A stretch of 64,000 nucleotides of DNA from the NCBI RefSeq assembly GCF_051200875.1, contig NZ_CP195191.1, positions 124,001 to 188,000 of the forward strand, written 5' to 3'. Numbering within the stretch: the first letter of the stretch is position 1; every line of letters begins with the position of its first letter. Source of the DNA: Pseudotabrizicola sp051200875 (GTDB taxonomy: Bacteria > Pseudomonadota > Alphaproteobacteria > Rhodobacterales > Rhodobacteraceae). The position numbers and the translations under genes are program-made. Below are positions 14,614 through 23,781 of the stretch, in pieces. The notes under the pieces were generated by a model, which saw only the letters and a list, made by a program, of their open reading frames with translations, ran no database searches and was not told the origin of the DNA.

Positions 14614-16122
14614 CTATTCAGCCCATTCCCTGGGCAGCAAAGCGGCTGGCATGTTCTGGAAGGCCACAGGGCGCAGCCAACGACGGATTGACATGGTCCC
14701 TACAGAAGTTGCGCCGAAATTGGTTGATGCCGGGTAAGGCCCGCCGTGCACCTGTGAATCCACGACCTCCACACCAGTTGGGAAGCCATTGGCCAGAATG
14801 CGGCCCGCCTTGCGTTCAAGAATTGGCATCAGCGAGCGGCCAAGATCTTGGTCGGCATCATCCAAATGCAGAGTGCAGGTCAATTGACCTTGAAGGCTGC
14901 GGGCGATTTCAAGCATTTCCGCAGAATGGCGAACGCGAACGATCAAACCAAGAGGGCCGAAGACCTCTTCTGCGAGCATGTGATCGGCCAACCAATCTGC
15001 GCCTGCAACCTCGAACAAATACGGGGTGGCATTGCGCAGATCGCAGGTGGTTGTCAGGACAGCGCGAACGCCCGTTCCTGCGGCCACGCGGTCACGGCCT
15101 GAGCGGAAGGCTGCCGCAATACCATCGGTCAACATGGTCTGTGCGCCAACAGATCCAATGGAAGCCTTTGCGGTTTCAACGAAGCGATCCGCATCTTCTC
15201 CGTCTATCACGATGGCAATACCGGGGTTGGTGCAGAACTGACCGGCACCCATGGTGAGTGAAGCTGCCCAACCTTGTGCGATGGCATCACACCGGCTGGC
15301 AAGAGCCGAGGGCAAAAGGAACATCGGATTGACCGAGCCCAATTCGCCAAAGAACGGGATAGGTTCGGGCCGTGCAGCGCAAAGATTGAACAGGGCCCGG
15401 CCTCCGGCAAGGCTGCCGGTAAAACCGACTGCCTTGATCATCGGGTTCTGAACCAGCGCCTCGCCCACGTCTCGCTTGCCACCCTGAACAAGGGAGAAAA
15501 CACCAGAAGGCATTCCCGTTGCCCGGATCGCAGCATCAATCGCTTGGGCGACAATTTCGCCGGTGCCCGGATGGGCAGAGTGTCCCTTGACCACAACAGG
15601 ACAGCCCGCAGCAAGGGCGGAGGCAGTGTCCCCACCAGCCACTGAGAAGGCGAGCGGAAAATTCGATGCACCAAAGACAGCAACCGGCCCAATCGGGCGT
15701 TGAACCAGTTTAAGGTCAGGGCGCGGCGCGGGCTGGCGATCAGGCAAAGCGGGGTCATGGCGGCGGTCCAGCCAGTCATCTTTCAGAATATGGCTGGCAA
15801 AAAGCCGCAGCTGCATGGTGGTGCGCCCGCGTTCCCCTTCCAATCGTGCGGCCGGAAGCCCCGTTTCCTGCGTGCCGATTTCGGTGATGGCTGCACCTCT
15901 CGCCTCAATCTCATCCGCGATGCGATTCAGAAAGGCGGCTCGGTCGGCACGGGTCTTTACTACATAGACCGAAAAAGCTGCTTCGGCGGCATCGCAGGCT
16001 GCCGCCACATGCGCGGGGGTGCCAACAGTGAATTGGTGCGACGGGCCATGGGCGGGCGTTGATGCGAAGCGATCCTCGCTCCCGATCCACTCGCCTGCGA
16101 TCAGGTGTTTTCCGGTCAGCAT
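14614..16122 (-). CDS. araE: Alpha-ketoglutaric semialdehyde dehydrogenase (2,5-dioxovalerate dehydrogenase)
   Basis: A 502-residue aldehyde dehydrogenase that oxidises 2,5-dioxopentanoate to 2-oxoglutarate, the last step of the oxidative L-arabinose route. ALDH landmarks are present: VAVFGASNFPLAFS in the nucleotide domain, the general-base Glu in FFGELGSVNP, and the catalytic Cys in GAGQFCTNPG. The N-terminal sequence (GKHLIAGEWIGSEDRF) and the HSAHPGTGEIVAQA segment suit the KGSADH subfamily rather than betaine or succinate-semialdehyde enzymes. It is the last gene of the chvE operon, 11 bases after the gal gene. Confidence 0.88.
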   Translation of the reverse strand: MLTGKHLIAGEWIGSEDRFASTPAHGPSHQFTVGTPAHVAAACDAAEAAFSVYVVKTRADRAAFLNRIADEIEARGAAITEIGTQETGLPAARLEGERGRTTMQLRLFASHILKDDWLDRRHDPALPDRQPAPRPDLKLVQRPIGPVAVFGASNFPLAFSVAGGDTASALAAGCPVVVKGHSAHPGTGEIVAQAIDAAIRATGMPSGVFSLVQGGKRDVGEALVQNPMIKAVGFTGSLAGGRALFNLCAARPEPIPFFGELGSVNPMFLLPSALASRCDAIAQGWAASLTMGAGQFCTNPGIAIVIDGEDADRFVETAKASIGSVGAQTMLTDGIAAAFRSGRDRVAAGTGVRAVLTTTCDLRNATPYLFEVAGADWLADHMLAEEVFGPLGLIVRVRHSAEMLEIARSLQGQLTCTLHLDDADQDLGRSLMPILERKAGRILANGFPTGVEVVDSQVHGGPYPASTNFGATSVGTMSIRRWLRPVAFQNMPAALLPREWAE

Positions 16123-16133
16123 GGGTGTCTCCT

Positions 16134-17057
16134 TCAGAAGTCGAAAGCGTCGGTTATGATCCGTTCACCAAGGGTCAGGGCATCAGCAACATGGACCATC
16201 GGTGACAGATCGACCTCTGATCGGCCTGCAAGGACGAGATCCGCCATCCGGGCGTAAAGCGCGGGATATTCGCCCATGATGCTATTTTCACCGGCCATCG
16301 CTTTGCCGTCGATCTCAAGCACATTGCCGCCCATGCGAAGGGCCAGATTGCCTTTGTTTGTCGCAACCTCAATGTCCCAGGTTTGCGGGCCCTCTTGGCG
16401 CCAGTCGAAATCAGCCGTGACATTGTCCGAGAATGTCAGTTGGGCTGCGATGGGGGTCTGGCGGTTCGACGGAAATTCCAATCTTGCGGATTTCAGATGG
16501 ACTGGATTTGGCAAGATCTCCGTCATGATCGACAGGGCGTTGATGCCTGGGTCAAAGACACCCATTCCGCCCGGTTCGAACACCCAATCCTGACCCGGGT
16601 GCCATTTGCGAACATCTTCTCGCCAGGTGATATGTGCACGGATCACGGATTTTCCCTGCAGCCATGCTTTGGCAGGCGCAACGGCATGCGCCATGCGGCT
16701 GTGCCAAGTCGCGAAAAGGGACAAATTCCGGTCTGCCGCCATTGCTTGCAGAGCATGTGTCTCCGCCAGTGTTGCTCCCGGCGGCTTTTCCAGCATCACA
16801 TGGCGTCCAGCCCTCAGTGCCGCAGCCGCATAGGCAAAGCGCGGAACCGGAGGCAGAGCCAGCGAGACGACCGAGACATCAGGCCGTTCCGCCAACATCT
16901 CCTCGATCGAGGTGAACGCCTGCACCCCATCCACATTCCCCTTGCGGCTGACCGTACAGGCCAATTCCCAGTCAGGGCTCGCGCTTATTGCAGGGACATG
17001 CTGGTCGATTGCGATTTTGCCAATACCCGCAAGGGCGACCTTCAACCGTTCGGGCAT
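16134..17057 (-). CDS. D-galactose / L-arabinose 1-dehydrogenase (Gfo/Idh/MocA family)
   Basis: A 307-residue NAD(P)-dependent oxidoreductase with the Rossmann start KVALAGIGKIAIDQHVPAI and the family's EKP motif (VMLEKPPGATLAE). It resembles the D-galactose dehydrogenase / L-arabinose 1-dehydrogenase group, which oxidises the pyranose at C1 to the lactone. The start is the ATG at 17055-17057, sharing one base with the dehydratase stop (TGATG on the minus strand). A TTG one codon earlier is less likely. The context (dehydratase, AraD1, KGSADH) supports the assignment. Preference for arabinose, galactose or fucose cannot be read from sequence. Confidence 0.82.
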   Translation of the reverse strand: MPERLKVALAGIGKIAIDQHVPAISASPDWELACTVSRKGNVDGVQAFTSIEEMLAERPDVSVVSLALPPVPRFAYAAAALRAGRHVMLEKPPGATLAETHALQAMAADRNLSLFATWHSRMAHAVAPAKAWLQGKSVIRAHITWREDVRKWHPGQDWVFEPGGMGVFDPGINALSIMTEILPNPVHLKSARLEFPSNRQTPIAAQLTFSDNVTADFDWRQEGPQTWDIEVATNKGNLALRMGGNVLEIDGKAMAGENSIMGEYPALYARMADLVLAGRSEVDLSPMVHVADALTLGERIITDAFDF

Positions 17058-18802
17058 CAATGGCTCTCCCGCGCCACTGCGTTTCCGCGACAGCCGACAA
17101 GGAAGTCCATATCGGCCCCTTTGTCAGCGCCTTGAACATGATCGTGATACAGTTTCGCATAACCGCCACTGGGCGGTTCCACGGCGGGTTTCCATGCGGC
17201 AAGCCTCGCCTGCAATTCGGCCTCCGGGATGTCGAGGTGCAAGCGACGGTTTTCGACATCCAGTTCGATGAAGTCGCCGTTGCGGACAATGGCAAGCGGC
17301 CCGCCCCGCGCAGCTTCGGGTGAGGTGTGCAAGACAACGGTGCCATAGGCCGTGCCCGACATTCTGGCGTCCGAAATTCTGACCATATCGGTGATGCCCT
17401 TGCGCAAGACCTTTGGCGGCAGACCCATATTGCCGACCTCTGCCATACCCGGATAGCCGCGCGGGCCGCAGTTTTTCAGGACCATGACGCAGGTTTCGTC
17501 GATATCCAGAGATTCGTCGTTTATGCGGGCTTTGTAGTCGTCGATATCTTCGAACACGACGGCTCTGCCGCGATGCTGCATCAGGGCCGGGGTCGCGGCT
17601 GATGGTTTCAACACAGCGCCATCCGGCGCAAGATTGCCCTTTACCACCACAATCCCACCCGACTGGGCCAGCGCTTTTTCTGTCGGCAGGATCACATCGT
17701 CATTGTGGCTGCGGACATCCTTGACTTCATCCCAAATGGCGCCACCCGATACGGTCAGTGCGTCTTTGTTCAAAACCCCTGTTTCCCCCAGTCGTTTGAT
17801 GACTGCGGGCAGACCGCCGGCGTAGAAAAATTCCTCCATCAGGTATTTTCCTGAAGGCATCAGGTTCACGATCGTAGGCACATCGCGGCCCCATTCGTCC
17901 CAGTCGTTCAGGGTCAGATCAATACCGCAGCGCCCGGCGATGGCCAGCAAGTGAATGACCGCGTTTGTGGACCCGCCGATGGCAGCATTGGTGCGGATTG
18001 CATTCTGGAATGCCTCACGGGTCAGGATGTCAGAGGGCTTCAGGTCATCTTTGACCATCTGCACGATCCTTCGACCGGTCAGCTGCGCCATCACGCGGCG
18101 ACGGCTGTCAACGGCGGGGATCGCGGCATTTCCAGACAGGGTCATGCCCAATGCCTCGACCATGGATGCCATGGAGCTGGCCGTGCCCATCGTGTTGCAG
18201 GATCCAGGGCTGCGCGACATCGAGGCTTCAGCTTCGACAAAATCTTCCGCTGTCATTTCCCCGGCTTTCACGGCTTCGGAAAACTTCCAAAGATGAGTGC
18301 CCGAACCGACGCGCTCCCCACGGAAATATCCGTTCAGCATCGGCCCACCCGACACCATGATCGTCGGAAGATCGACCGAGGCCGCCCCCATCAACAGGCT
18401 CGGCGTGGTCTTGTCACAACCGACGAGACAGACGACGCCGTCCATTTGTTGACCGCGGATCGTTTCTTCGACCGCCATGGCGGCCAAATTGCGAAACATC
18501 ATAGCGGTGGGACGGAATGAGTTTTCGCTCGCGGAAAAGACCGGGACGATGACGGGGAAGCCACCCGCCTCGTAGACCCCATGTTTCACACGTTCGGCCA
18601 AGTCGTTCAGGTGGGCGTTGCAGGGGGTCAGTTCGCTGAAGGTGTTCAGGATGCCGATCACGGGGCGACCATCGAAAAGATCGGCCGGCAGTCCTTGGTT
18701 CTTCATCCATGATCTGTGGTAGATCGCGTCCTTGCTGGTTCCCGCAAACCACTCTTGCGAGCGGAGTTTTCGAGGCCAAGCGGCAGGTTTGAACTTGGTC
18801 AA
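17057..18802 (-). CDS. araC: L-arabonate dehydratase (IlvD/Edd family)
   Basis: A 581-residue iron-sulfur dehydratase that removes water from L-arabonate (and probably D-fuconate/D-galactonate) to give the 2-keto-3-deoxy acid. The cluster cysteines are visible in ELTPCNAHL, VCLVGCDKTT and SRSPGSCNTMG. The C-terminal domain carries MVRISDARMSGTAYG with the proposed catalytic Ser. The start is a TTG at 18802 with AAGGA nine bases upstream. It gives the canonical N-terminus, whose LRSQEWFAG sequence is typical of sugar-acid dehydratases rather than IlvD. The name follows the pathway gene, not the AraC regulator. Confidence 0.88.
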   Translation of the reverse strand: MTKFKPAAWPRKLRSQEWFAGTSKDAIYHRSWMKNQGLPADLFDGRPVIGILNTFSELTPCNAHLNDLAERVKHGVYEAGGFPVIVPVFSASENSFRPTAMMFRNLAAMAVEETIRGQQMDGVVCLVGCDKTTPSLLMGAASVDLPTIMVSGGPMLNGYFRGERVGSGTHLWKFSEAVKAGEMTAEDFVEAEASMSRSPGSCNTMGTASSMASMVEALGMTLSGNAAIPAVDSRRRVMAQLTGRRIVQMVKDDLKPSDILTREAFQNAIRTNAAIGGSTNAVIHLLAIAGRCGIDLTLNDWDEWGRDVPTIVNLMPSGKYLMEEFFYAGGLPAVIKRLGETGVLNKDALTVSGGAIWDEVKDVRSHNDDVILPTEKALAQSGGIVVVKGNLAPDGAVLKPSAATPALMQHRGRAVVFEDIDDYKARINDESLDIDETCVMVLKNCGPRGYPGMAEVGNMGLPPKVLRKGITDMVRISDARMSGTAYGTVVLHTSPEAARGGPLAIVRNGDFIELDVENRRLHLDIPEAELQARLAAWKPAVEPPSGGYAKLYHDHVQGADKGADMDFLVGCRGNAVARESH

Positions 18803-18814
18803 TTCGTCTTATCC

Positions 18815-19795
18815 TTACAATGCGCGAACTTTGGCAGTGCCGGGGACAGGGGCCGCAAAGCTGAGGTGGTTTCTAAGAGGCTGGCCAAATTCTGGCACGG
18901 CAATTTCAAACACATCGCCGGGCTCTGTCTTGATCCCATCGGCAAAGGACAGGGTAGCGGTCCCAAAGTAATGGACATGCAAGTCGCCGGGCTGGCGGAA
19001 GATGTCATATTTGAAGTGGTGGTGTTCCAGATTGGCAAAGCTGTGCGACATGTTCGCTTCGCCCGACAAAAACGGCTTTTCCCAAAGCGTTTTGCCGTTT
19101 CGAATGATGGCACTGGTCCCGCGAATATCCGTTGGCAGATCGCCGACAAGAATTTCAGGGCCATAAGACGCCACTCGCAGTTTGGAATGTGCGAGCCAAA
19201 GGTAATTCACACGTTCAGTGACATGGTCTGAAAATTCATTGCCCAAGGCCCAGCCAATCCGATGTGGCGTCCCGTCGGGACCGATCAGGTAAATTCCGGC
19301 AATCTCTGGTTCTTCCCCACCATCTTCGGCAAAGCCCGGGGCCTTCAGGTCTGCACCGGGGGCGATGGCTGCGTGGCCGTTGCCTTTGTAAAACCACTCC
19401 GGTTGTGCCCCGACCTCACCCTCTGGCGGACGACCGCCTTCCAGCCCCATGCGGAACATCTTCATGCTATCCGTCAGGGTTTCCGCGCCAGCAAGTTTGG
19501 CATGCATGGCATCACGGGCCGAAGCCGACCCAAGATGGGTCAGACCCGTGCCTGTCAGATGCAGATGTGCAGGATCGGGATGGCTGACCGGCAGATCAAA
19601 AGTTGCTGTAGCTAAGTCAACCGTCGCACCAAGCCCGCGCCTTTCGACCTCGGTCTTAAGGTCGTGGCCTGCCAGAATAGCTGCGTTCGCCAACTCATAA
19701 ACGGATGCCGTATTCAGGACGATCCTGGCTGCGTCGCCTTGGCGGGCCACAACACCCGCGCCTTTTACTGTCGAAAGATGCATGTTCTTGCTCAC
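18815..19795 (-). CDS. araD1: GguC/AraD1: FAH-fold 2-keto-3-deoxy-L-arabonate dehydratase
   Basis: A 326-residue FAH-superfamily protein matching GguC, which follows gguA-gguB in Agrobacterium and was later recognised as AraD1. It converts L-2-keto-3-deoxyarabonate to 2-oxoglutaric semialdehyde. Visible family features are LHLTGTGLTHLGSASARD in the first third, EPEIAGIYLIGPDGTPHRIG with acidic metal ligands, and NEFSDHVTE. A GTG start at 19793-19795 overlaps the gguB stop (GTGA); an internal ATG four codons later is an alternative. Together with the flanking genes it completes arabinose to 2-oxoglutarate apart from a lactonase. Confidence 0.85.
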   Translation of the reverse strand: MSKNMHLSTVKGAGVVARQGDAARIVLNTASVYELANAAILAGHDLKTEVERRGLGATVDLATATFDLPVSHPDPAHLHLTGTGLTHLGSASARDAMHAKLAGAETLTDSMKMFRMGLEGGRPPEGEVGAQPEWFYKGNGHAAIAPGADLKAPGFAEDGGEEPEIAGIYLIGPDGTPHRIGWALGNEFSDHVTERVNYLWLAHSKLRVASYGPEILVGDLPTDIRGTSAIIRNGKTLWEKPFLSGEANMSHSFANLEHHHFKYDIFRQPGDLHVHYFGTATLSFADGIKTEPGDVFEIAVPEFGQPLRNHLSFAAPVPGTAKVRAL

Positions 19796-20964
19796 TTATT
19801 CTTATTGTAGACGTCAAAGACAACGGCAGCCAAAAGCACCAAGCCCTTGATCATCTGCTGATAGTCGATGCCGACGCCAAGGATCGACATGCCCATGTTC
19901 ATGACGCCCATGATCAGGGCGCCAATCACCACGCCGATGATCTTGCCCGATCCGCCTGCCATGGATGCCCCACCAATGAAGACGGCGGCGATAGCATCCA
20001 GTTCAAATCCTGTTCCGGCCTTTGGAGTTGCGCTGTTCAGGCGGGCCGTCACCATCATCCCGGCCAAAGCCGCCAGCATCCCCATGTTGACAAAGCAGAA
20101 GAACACCAGCCTCTCGGTCCGAATTCCCGAAAGCTTGGCAGCCTTTTCGTTGCCCCCGACGGCATAGATCCTGCGTCCCTGCACGGTGTTTTCCGTGAAG
20201 AAAGCATAGATGACGATCAGCACGGCAAGCACGACCAGCACGTTTGGCAGGCCGCGGAAGCTGGCCAATTGCCAACCCACAAAGGCCATGGCAGCCGCGA
20301 TGATGGCGGTGCGGCCCCAGAACAGGCCATTCGGTTCAGGCGTGATCCCGAATTCCATGTCGCGCCGCCGTGCCCTAAGGCCAATCCAGACCACGATGCA
20401 AATCGCAATGGCCGCAATCATCAGGGTCAGCCCATGCGGCTTTGTCAGCCCGGTCAAGTCCGGGATAAAGCCCGATGACATCGCCTGAAACTCTTTGGGG
20501 AAGGGGCCGATGTTCTGGCCACCCAAGAGCCAAAGGGTAGCCCCCCGAAAGACCAGCATTCCGGCAAGGGTGACGATGAAACTCGGAATGCGCCAATAGG
20601 CGACCCAATAGCCCTGTGCGGCCCCGATCAGGGCTCCGACGCATAGGGTCAGCGGAATGACCGCATAGACGGGCAGCTTCAGGTCAACGGTCAGCCATGC
20701 GGCAACCGCCCCCGTAAAGGCAGCGACAGACCCCACCGAAAGGTCGATATGCCCGGCGACGATGATCAGAAGCATCCCAAGTGCAAGGATGATCACATGA
20801 CCATTCTGCAAAAAGATATTGGTGATGTTCGGCGCCTGCAGGAACATCGGCTTGCCCTGCAGTCCCACCAGAACTGAAAACAGGACCACAATCGCAACCA
20901 ATGCCAAAAGCATTCCATTTTCGCGCAGGTGTCCGCCAAGCGCACTCTGTTTGCCATCTGCCAT
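19792..20964 (-). CDS. gguB: Multiple-sugar ABC transporter permease GguB
   Basis: A 390-residue BPD_transp_2 permease, about 50 residues longer than the other permeases here, as is usual for the XylH/MmsB/GguB branch. Conserved stretches are LLIIVAGHIDLSVGSVAAF near residue 65 and GFELDAIAAVFIGGASMAGG near residue 320. About ten membrane spans are predicted. As a single permease it probably acts as a homodimer with GguA. The ATG lies one base after the gguA stop, and the 3' end overlaps araD1. Confidence 0.92.
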   Translation of the reverse strand: MADGKQSALGGHLRENGMLLALVAIVVLFSVLVGLQGKPMFLQAPNITNIFLQNGHVIILALGMLLIIVAGHIDLSVGSVAAFTGAVAAWLTVDLKLPVYAVIPLTLCVGALIGAAQGYWVAYWRIPSFIVTLAGMLVFRGATLWLLGGQNIGPFPKEFQAMSSGFIPDLTGLTKPHGLTLMIAAIAICIVVWIGLRARRRDMEFGITPEPNGLFWGRTAIIAAAMAFVGWQLASFRGLPNVLVVLAVLIVIYAFFTENTVQGRRIYAVGGNEKAAKLSGIRTERLVFFCFVNMGMLAALAGMMVTARLNSATPKAGTGFELDAIAAVFIGGASMAGGSGKIIGVVIGALIMGVMNMGMSILGVGIDYQQMIKGLVLLAAVVFDVYNKNK

Positions 20965-20965
20965 T

Positions 20966-22507
20966 CTAAGCCACCTTCTCCGCGTCTTTTCCGACGTCTT
21001 TTACAATCAAAGCCATGATCTTTTCCTGGCTCGCTTCTTCGCGGGTCAGTTCGCCGACGATGCGGCCTTCGTTCATCACATAAATACGGTCGCACATGCC
21101 CAACAGTTCGGGCATTTCGCTGCTGATCATCAGAACGCCGCGGCCCTGTTCGGCCAGTTCTTTCATGATCGTATAAATTTCGAACTTGGCCCCCACGTCG
21201 ATCCCGCGCGTGGGCTCGTCAAGGATAAGCAGTTCCGGGTTTGTAAACAGCCACTTGGACAGCACGACCTTTTGCTGATTGCCTCCGGAAAGGTTCACGA
21301 CCTTCTGGTAGACACCGGGGGTCCGGATGGCCAATTGCTGGCGATATCCCTCGGCCACCTGCGCTTCCCGACGCTTGTCCAGAACAGATCGGGTTGCGAT
21401 ACCGAAAAGGTTTGCGAGGCTGATGTTCTTGAGGATGGGTTCTTCAAGGATCAAGCCCAAGGCTTTGCGATCCTCGGTCACATAGGAAATGCCGGCCTCA
21501 ATCGCCTTTGGCACCGTCGAGACATCGACGGGCTTCCCGTTCATCTTGACTGTTCCGGAATGACCTTTGCCATAGCTCCCACCAAAGAGAGACATGGCCA
21601 GTTCCGTGCGTCCCGTGCCCATAAGGCCCGCAATGCCAACGATTTCGCCCTTGCGGACATTCAGCGACACGCCCTTGATCATTTGCCGCCCGGATTGCTC
21701 GGGATGCCAGCATGACCAATTCTCGACCTCGAACAGAACGTTCCCCGGATTAGGGCTGCGTTCCGGATAACGATGCGCCATGTCGCGGCCCACCATGTCT
21801 CGGATAATGCGGTCTTCCGAGATTTCATCCTTTGACAGGGTCGAGACCGAGGTCCCGTCCCGGATCACCGTGATCCGGTCTGCGACACGGGCAATTTCAT
21901 TCAGCTTGTGACTGATGATGATTTGCGTCACGCCGCGGCCTTTCAGTTCCAGCATGAGTTCAAGAAGCCGGTCGGCATCGGCTTCCTGCAGGGCAGCAGT
22001 AGGTTCATCAAGGATCAAAAGCTTGACGTTCTTGGAAAGCGCCTTTGCGATTTCGATCAACTGCTGTTTGCCGACGCCAAGCTTGCCAACAATCGCGCTG
22101 GGTGGTTCGCGCAAGCCAACTTGACGCAGCAGGGCTTCGGTTTTCTGAAATGCCATCGGCCATGAAATCACACCACGGGATGCCACTTCGTTGCCCATGA
22201 ACAGGTTCTCGGCGATCGACAACAAAGGGATCAGCGCAAGTTCCTGATGGATGATGATAATGCCTTTTTCTTCGCTGTCGCGAATAGAGCGATTGCGAAG
22301 TGGCTGACCAAGATAGCGTATTTCGCCGTCAAAGCTGCCGTGTGGATAGACACCTGACAGCACCTTCATCAAGGTCGATTTGCCGGCACCGTTTTCCCCG
22401 CAAATCGCGTGGATTTCGCCAGCCTCGACCGTCAGGCTAACCTGATCAAGCGCCTTTACGCCTGGGAAGACCTTCGAGATCTCCCGCATTTCCAGAAGTG
22501 TGGACAT
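20966..22507 (-). CDS. gguA: Multiple-sugar ABC transporter ATPase GguA
   Basis: A 513-residue tandem ABC ATPase: Walker A GENGAGKST, Walker B LLILDEPTAAL, a second-domain loop GLMGTGRTE, signature LSGGNQQKV and Walker B LILDEPTRGIDVG. LSGVYPHGSFDGEI after the first P-loop marks the XylG/MmsA/GguA branch. The ATG at 22505-22507 is selected as the start of the conserved N-terminus (STLLEMREISKVFPG). It follows the chvE gene after a strong hairpin, so it may be expressed at lower level than the binding protein. Confidence 0.92.
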   Translation of the reverse strand: MSTLLEMREISKVFPGVKALDQVSLTVEAGEIHAICGENGAGKSTLMKVLSGVYPHGSFDGEIRYLGQPLRNRSIRDSEEKGIIIIHQELALIPLLSIAENLFMGNEVASRGVISWPMAFQKTEALLRQVGLREPPSAIVGKLGVGKQQLIEIAKALSKNVKLLILDEPTAALQEADADRLLELMLELKGRGVTQIIISHKLNEIARVADRITVIRDGTSVSTLSKDEISEDRIIRDMVGRDMAHRYPERSPNPGNVLFEVENWSCWHPEQSGRQMIKGVSLNVRKGEIVGIAGLMGTGRTELAMSLFGGSYGKGHSGTVKMNGKPVDVSTVPKAIEAGISYVTEDRKALGLILEEPILKNISLANLFGIATRSVLDKRREAQVAEGYRQQLAIRTPGVYQKVVNLSGGNQQKVVLSKWLFTNPELLILDEPTRGIDVGAKFEIYTIMKELAEQGRGVLMISSEMPELLGMCDRIYVMNEGRIVGELTREEASQEKIMALIVKDVGKDAEKVA

Positions 22508-22529
22508 GTTTCCTCCCCCCAAGGGGAAC

Positions 22530-22557
22530 CCGCCTGCACGGGAGCATGTGCAGGCGG
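22530..22557 (-). other. Intercistronic hairpin between chvE and gguA
   Basis: Perfect 10-bp inverted repeat CCGCCTGCAC (22530-22539) and GTGCAGGCGG (22548-22557) with an 8-base loop and no T-run. It lies 15 bases after the chvE stop. It probably stabilises the chvE mRNA end and limits read-through into gguA. Confidence 0.75.
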
Positions 22558-22572
22558 ATCCCGGAGATCAGC

Positions 22573-23643
22573 TTAGTTCAGCTGATCAGCGGTATAATAA
22601 CCCGAACCGACAAGGACGGCCTCATAGTTCGAAAGATTTACGGAAACCGGCTCCAGCAGGTACGACGGTACGACTTTGACACCGTTGTCATAGGTCGATG
22701 TGTCGTTGATCTGCGGCTCACCACCGCTCAGCACAGCGTCAACCATGCCAACCGTTACTTTCGCCAGTTCGCGCGTGTCTTTGAAGATGGTCGAATACTG
22801 CTCGCCCGCGATCATCGACTTGACCGAGGGGATTTCTGCGTCCTGACCCGTCACGATCGGGGTTTTTAGATCGCCCGAGCCATAGCCCACGCCCTTAACT
22901 GAGGACAGGATCCCGATTGACAGGCCATCATAGGGTGACAGCACTCCATGCAGGGTCTTGTCGCCGTAGTTGGACGACAAAAGGTTGTCCATGCGGGCCT
23001 GAGCAACAGCCCCGTCCCAACGCAGGGTTCCGACCACATCCATACCCATTTGGCCCGACGGGATAACAATGTCGCCCGATGCAATCAGCGGATCCAGAAC
23101 GGACATTGCGCCATTGTAGAAGAAGAAGGCGTTGTTGTCGTCCGGCGAGCCGCCAAACAGTTCCACGTTCCATGGCTTCACATCACCAAACCGCTCTTTC
23201 AGGCCAGCAACGAGGGACTCTGCCTGCTGTACGCCAACCTTGAAGTTGTCGAAGGTCGCGTAATAGTCGACCGAACCGGAATCACGAATCAGACGGTCAT
23301 AGGCGATGACCTTGATCCCTTGGGCGGCGGCGTTATCGAGAGCATTCGACAGGGTGGTTCCGTCGATTGCAGCAATTACCAGCGCCTTGACGCCCGACGA
23401 GATCATGTTTTCGATTTGCGCCAACTGGGTTGGAATGTCGTCTTCGGCATATTGCAGGTCGGCAACGTAACCTGCGTCGGTGAAGGCCTTCACCATCGAT
23501 TCCCCGTCTGAAATCCAGCGCGAAGAAGATTTGGTTGGCATGGCAATCCCGACGGTGCCCTTGTCTTGGGCAAAGACCGGCATTGCGGCCAAAACGGCGG
23601 TGGAGCCGGCAAGAGCCATAAGGCCGCGGCGTGTCAAATTCAT
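22573..23643 (-). CDS. chvE: Periplasmic multiple-sugar-binding protein ChvE
   Basis: A 356-residue sugar-binding protein of the ChvE/XylF type, binding aldoses such as galactose, arabinose, glucose or fucose. The mature start (DKGTVGIAMPTKSSSRWISD) and VDYYATFDNFKVGVQQ are typical. The signal sequence NLTRRGLMALAGSTAVLAAM contains a TRRGLM pattern that could be a Tat signal, whereas many homologues use Sec. The ATG at 23641-23643 is taken as start because it begins this signal peptide. In Agrobacterium ChvE also senses plant sugars with VirA, but no vir genes are here. Divergent from gbpR. Confidence 0.93.
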   Translation of the reverse strand: MNLTRRGLMALAGSTAVLAAMPVFAQDKGTVGIAMPTKSSSRWISDGESMVKAFTDAGYVADLQYAEDDIPTQLAQIENMISSGVKALVIAAIDGTTLSNALDNAAAQGIKVIAYDRLIRDSGSVDYYATFDNFKVGVQQAESLVAGLKERFGDVKPWNVELFGGSPDDNNAFFFYNGAMSVLDPLIASGDIVIPSGQMGMDVVGTLRWDGAVAQARMDNLLSSNYGDKTLHGVLSPYDGLSIGILSSVKGVGYGSGDLKTPIVTGQDAEIPSVKSMIAGEQYSTIFKDTRELAKVTVGMVDAVLSGGEPQINDTSTYDNGVKVVPSYLLEPVSVNLSNYEAVLVGSGYYTADQLN

Positions 23644-23720
23644 CTGTTTCCTCCCGATGAGTTCGTCAGTGCATCCGGTTTGGGCGGAGTTGCATGTCCC
23701 TGCCAACGGATGGGCAGAAA

Positions 23721-23773
23721 TTGACTCCAAGTCATATACCTGTCAAATACTGATGCTCGATATATTCATATCG
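23721..23773. promoter_or_regulatory. Divergent chvE/gbpR control region
   Basis: The 138-base gap between chvE and gbpR holds two dyads. TTGAC (23721-23725) and GTCAA (23742-23746) face each other and could serve as overlapping -35 elements, TTGACA for chvE on the minus strand and TTGACT for gbpR. CGATAT-ATTC-ATATCG (23758-23773) is a perfect dyad ending 8 bases before the gbpR start, well placed for autoregulation by a LysR protein. The -10 elements are poor matches. Confidence 0.45.
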
Positions 23774-23781
23774 GAAATGTC

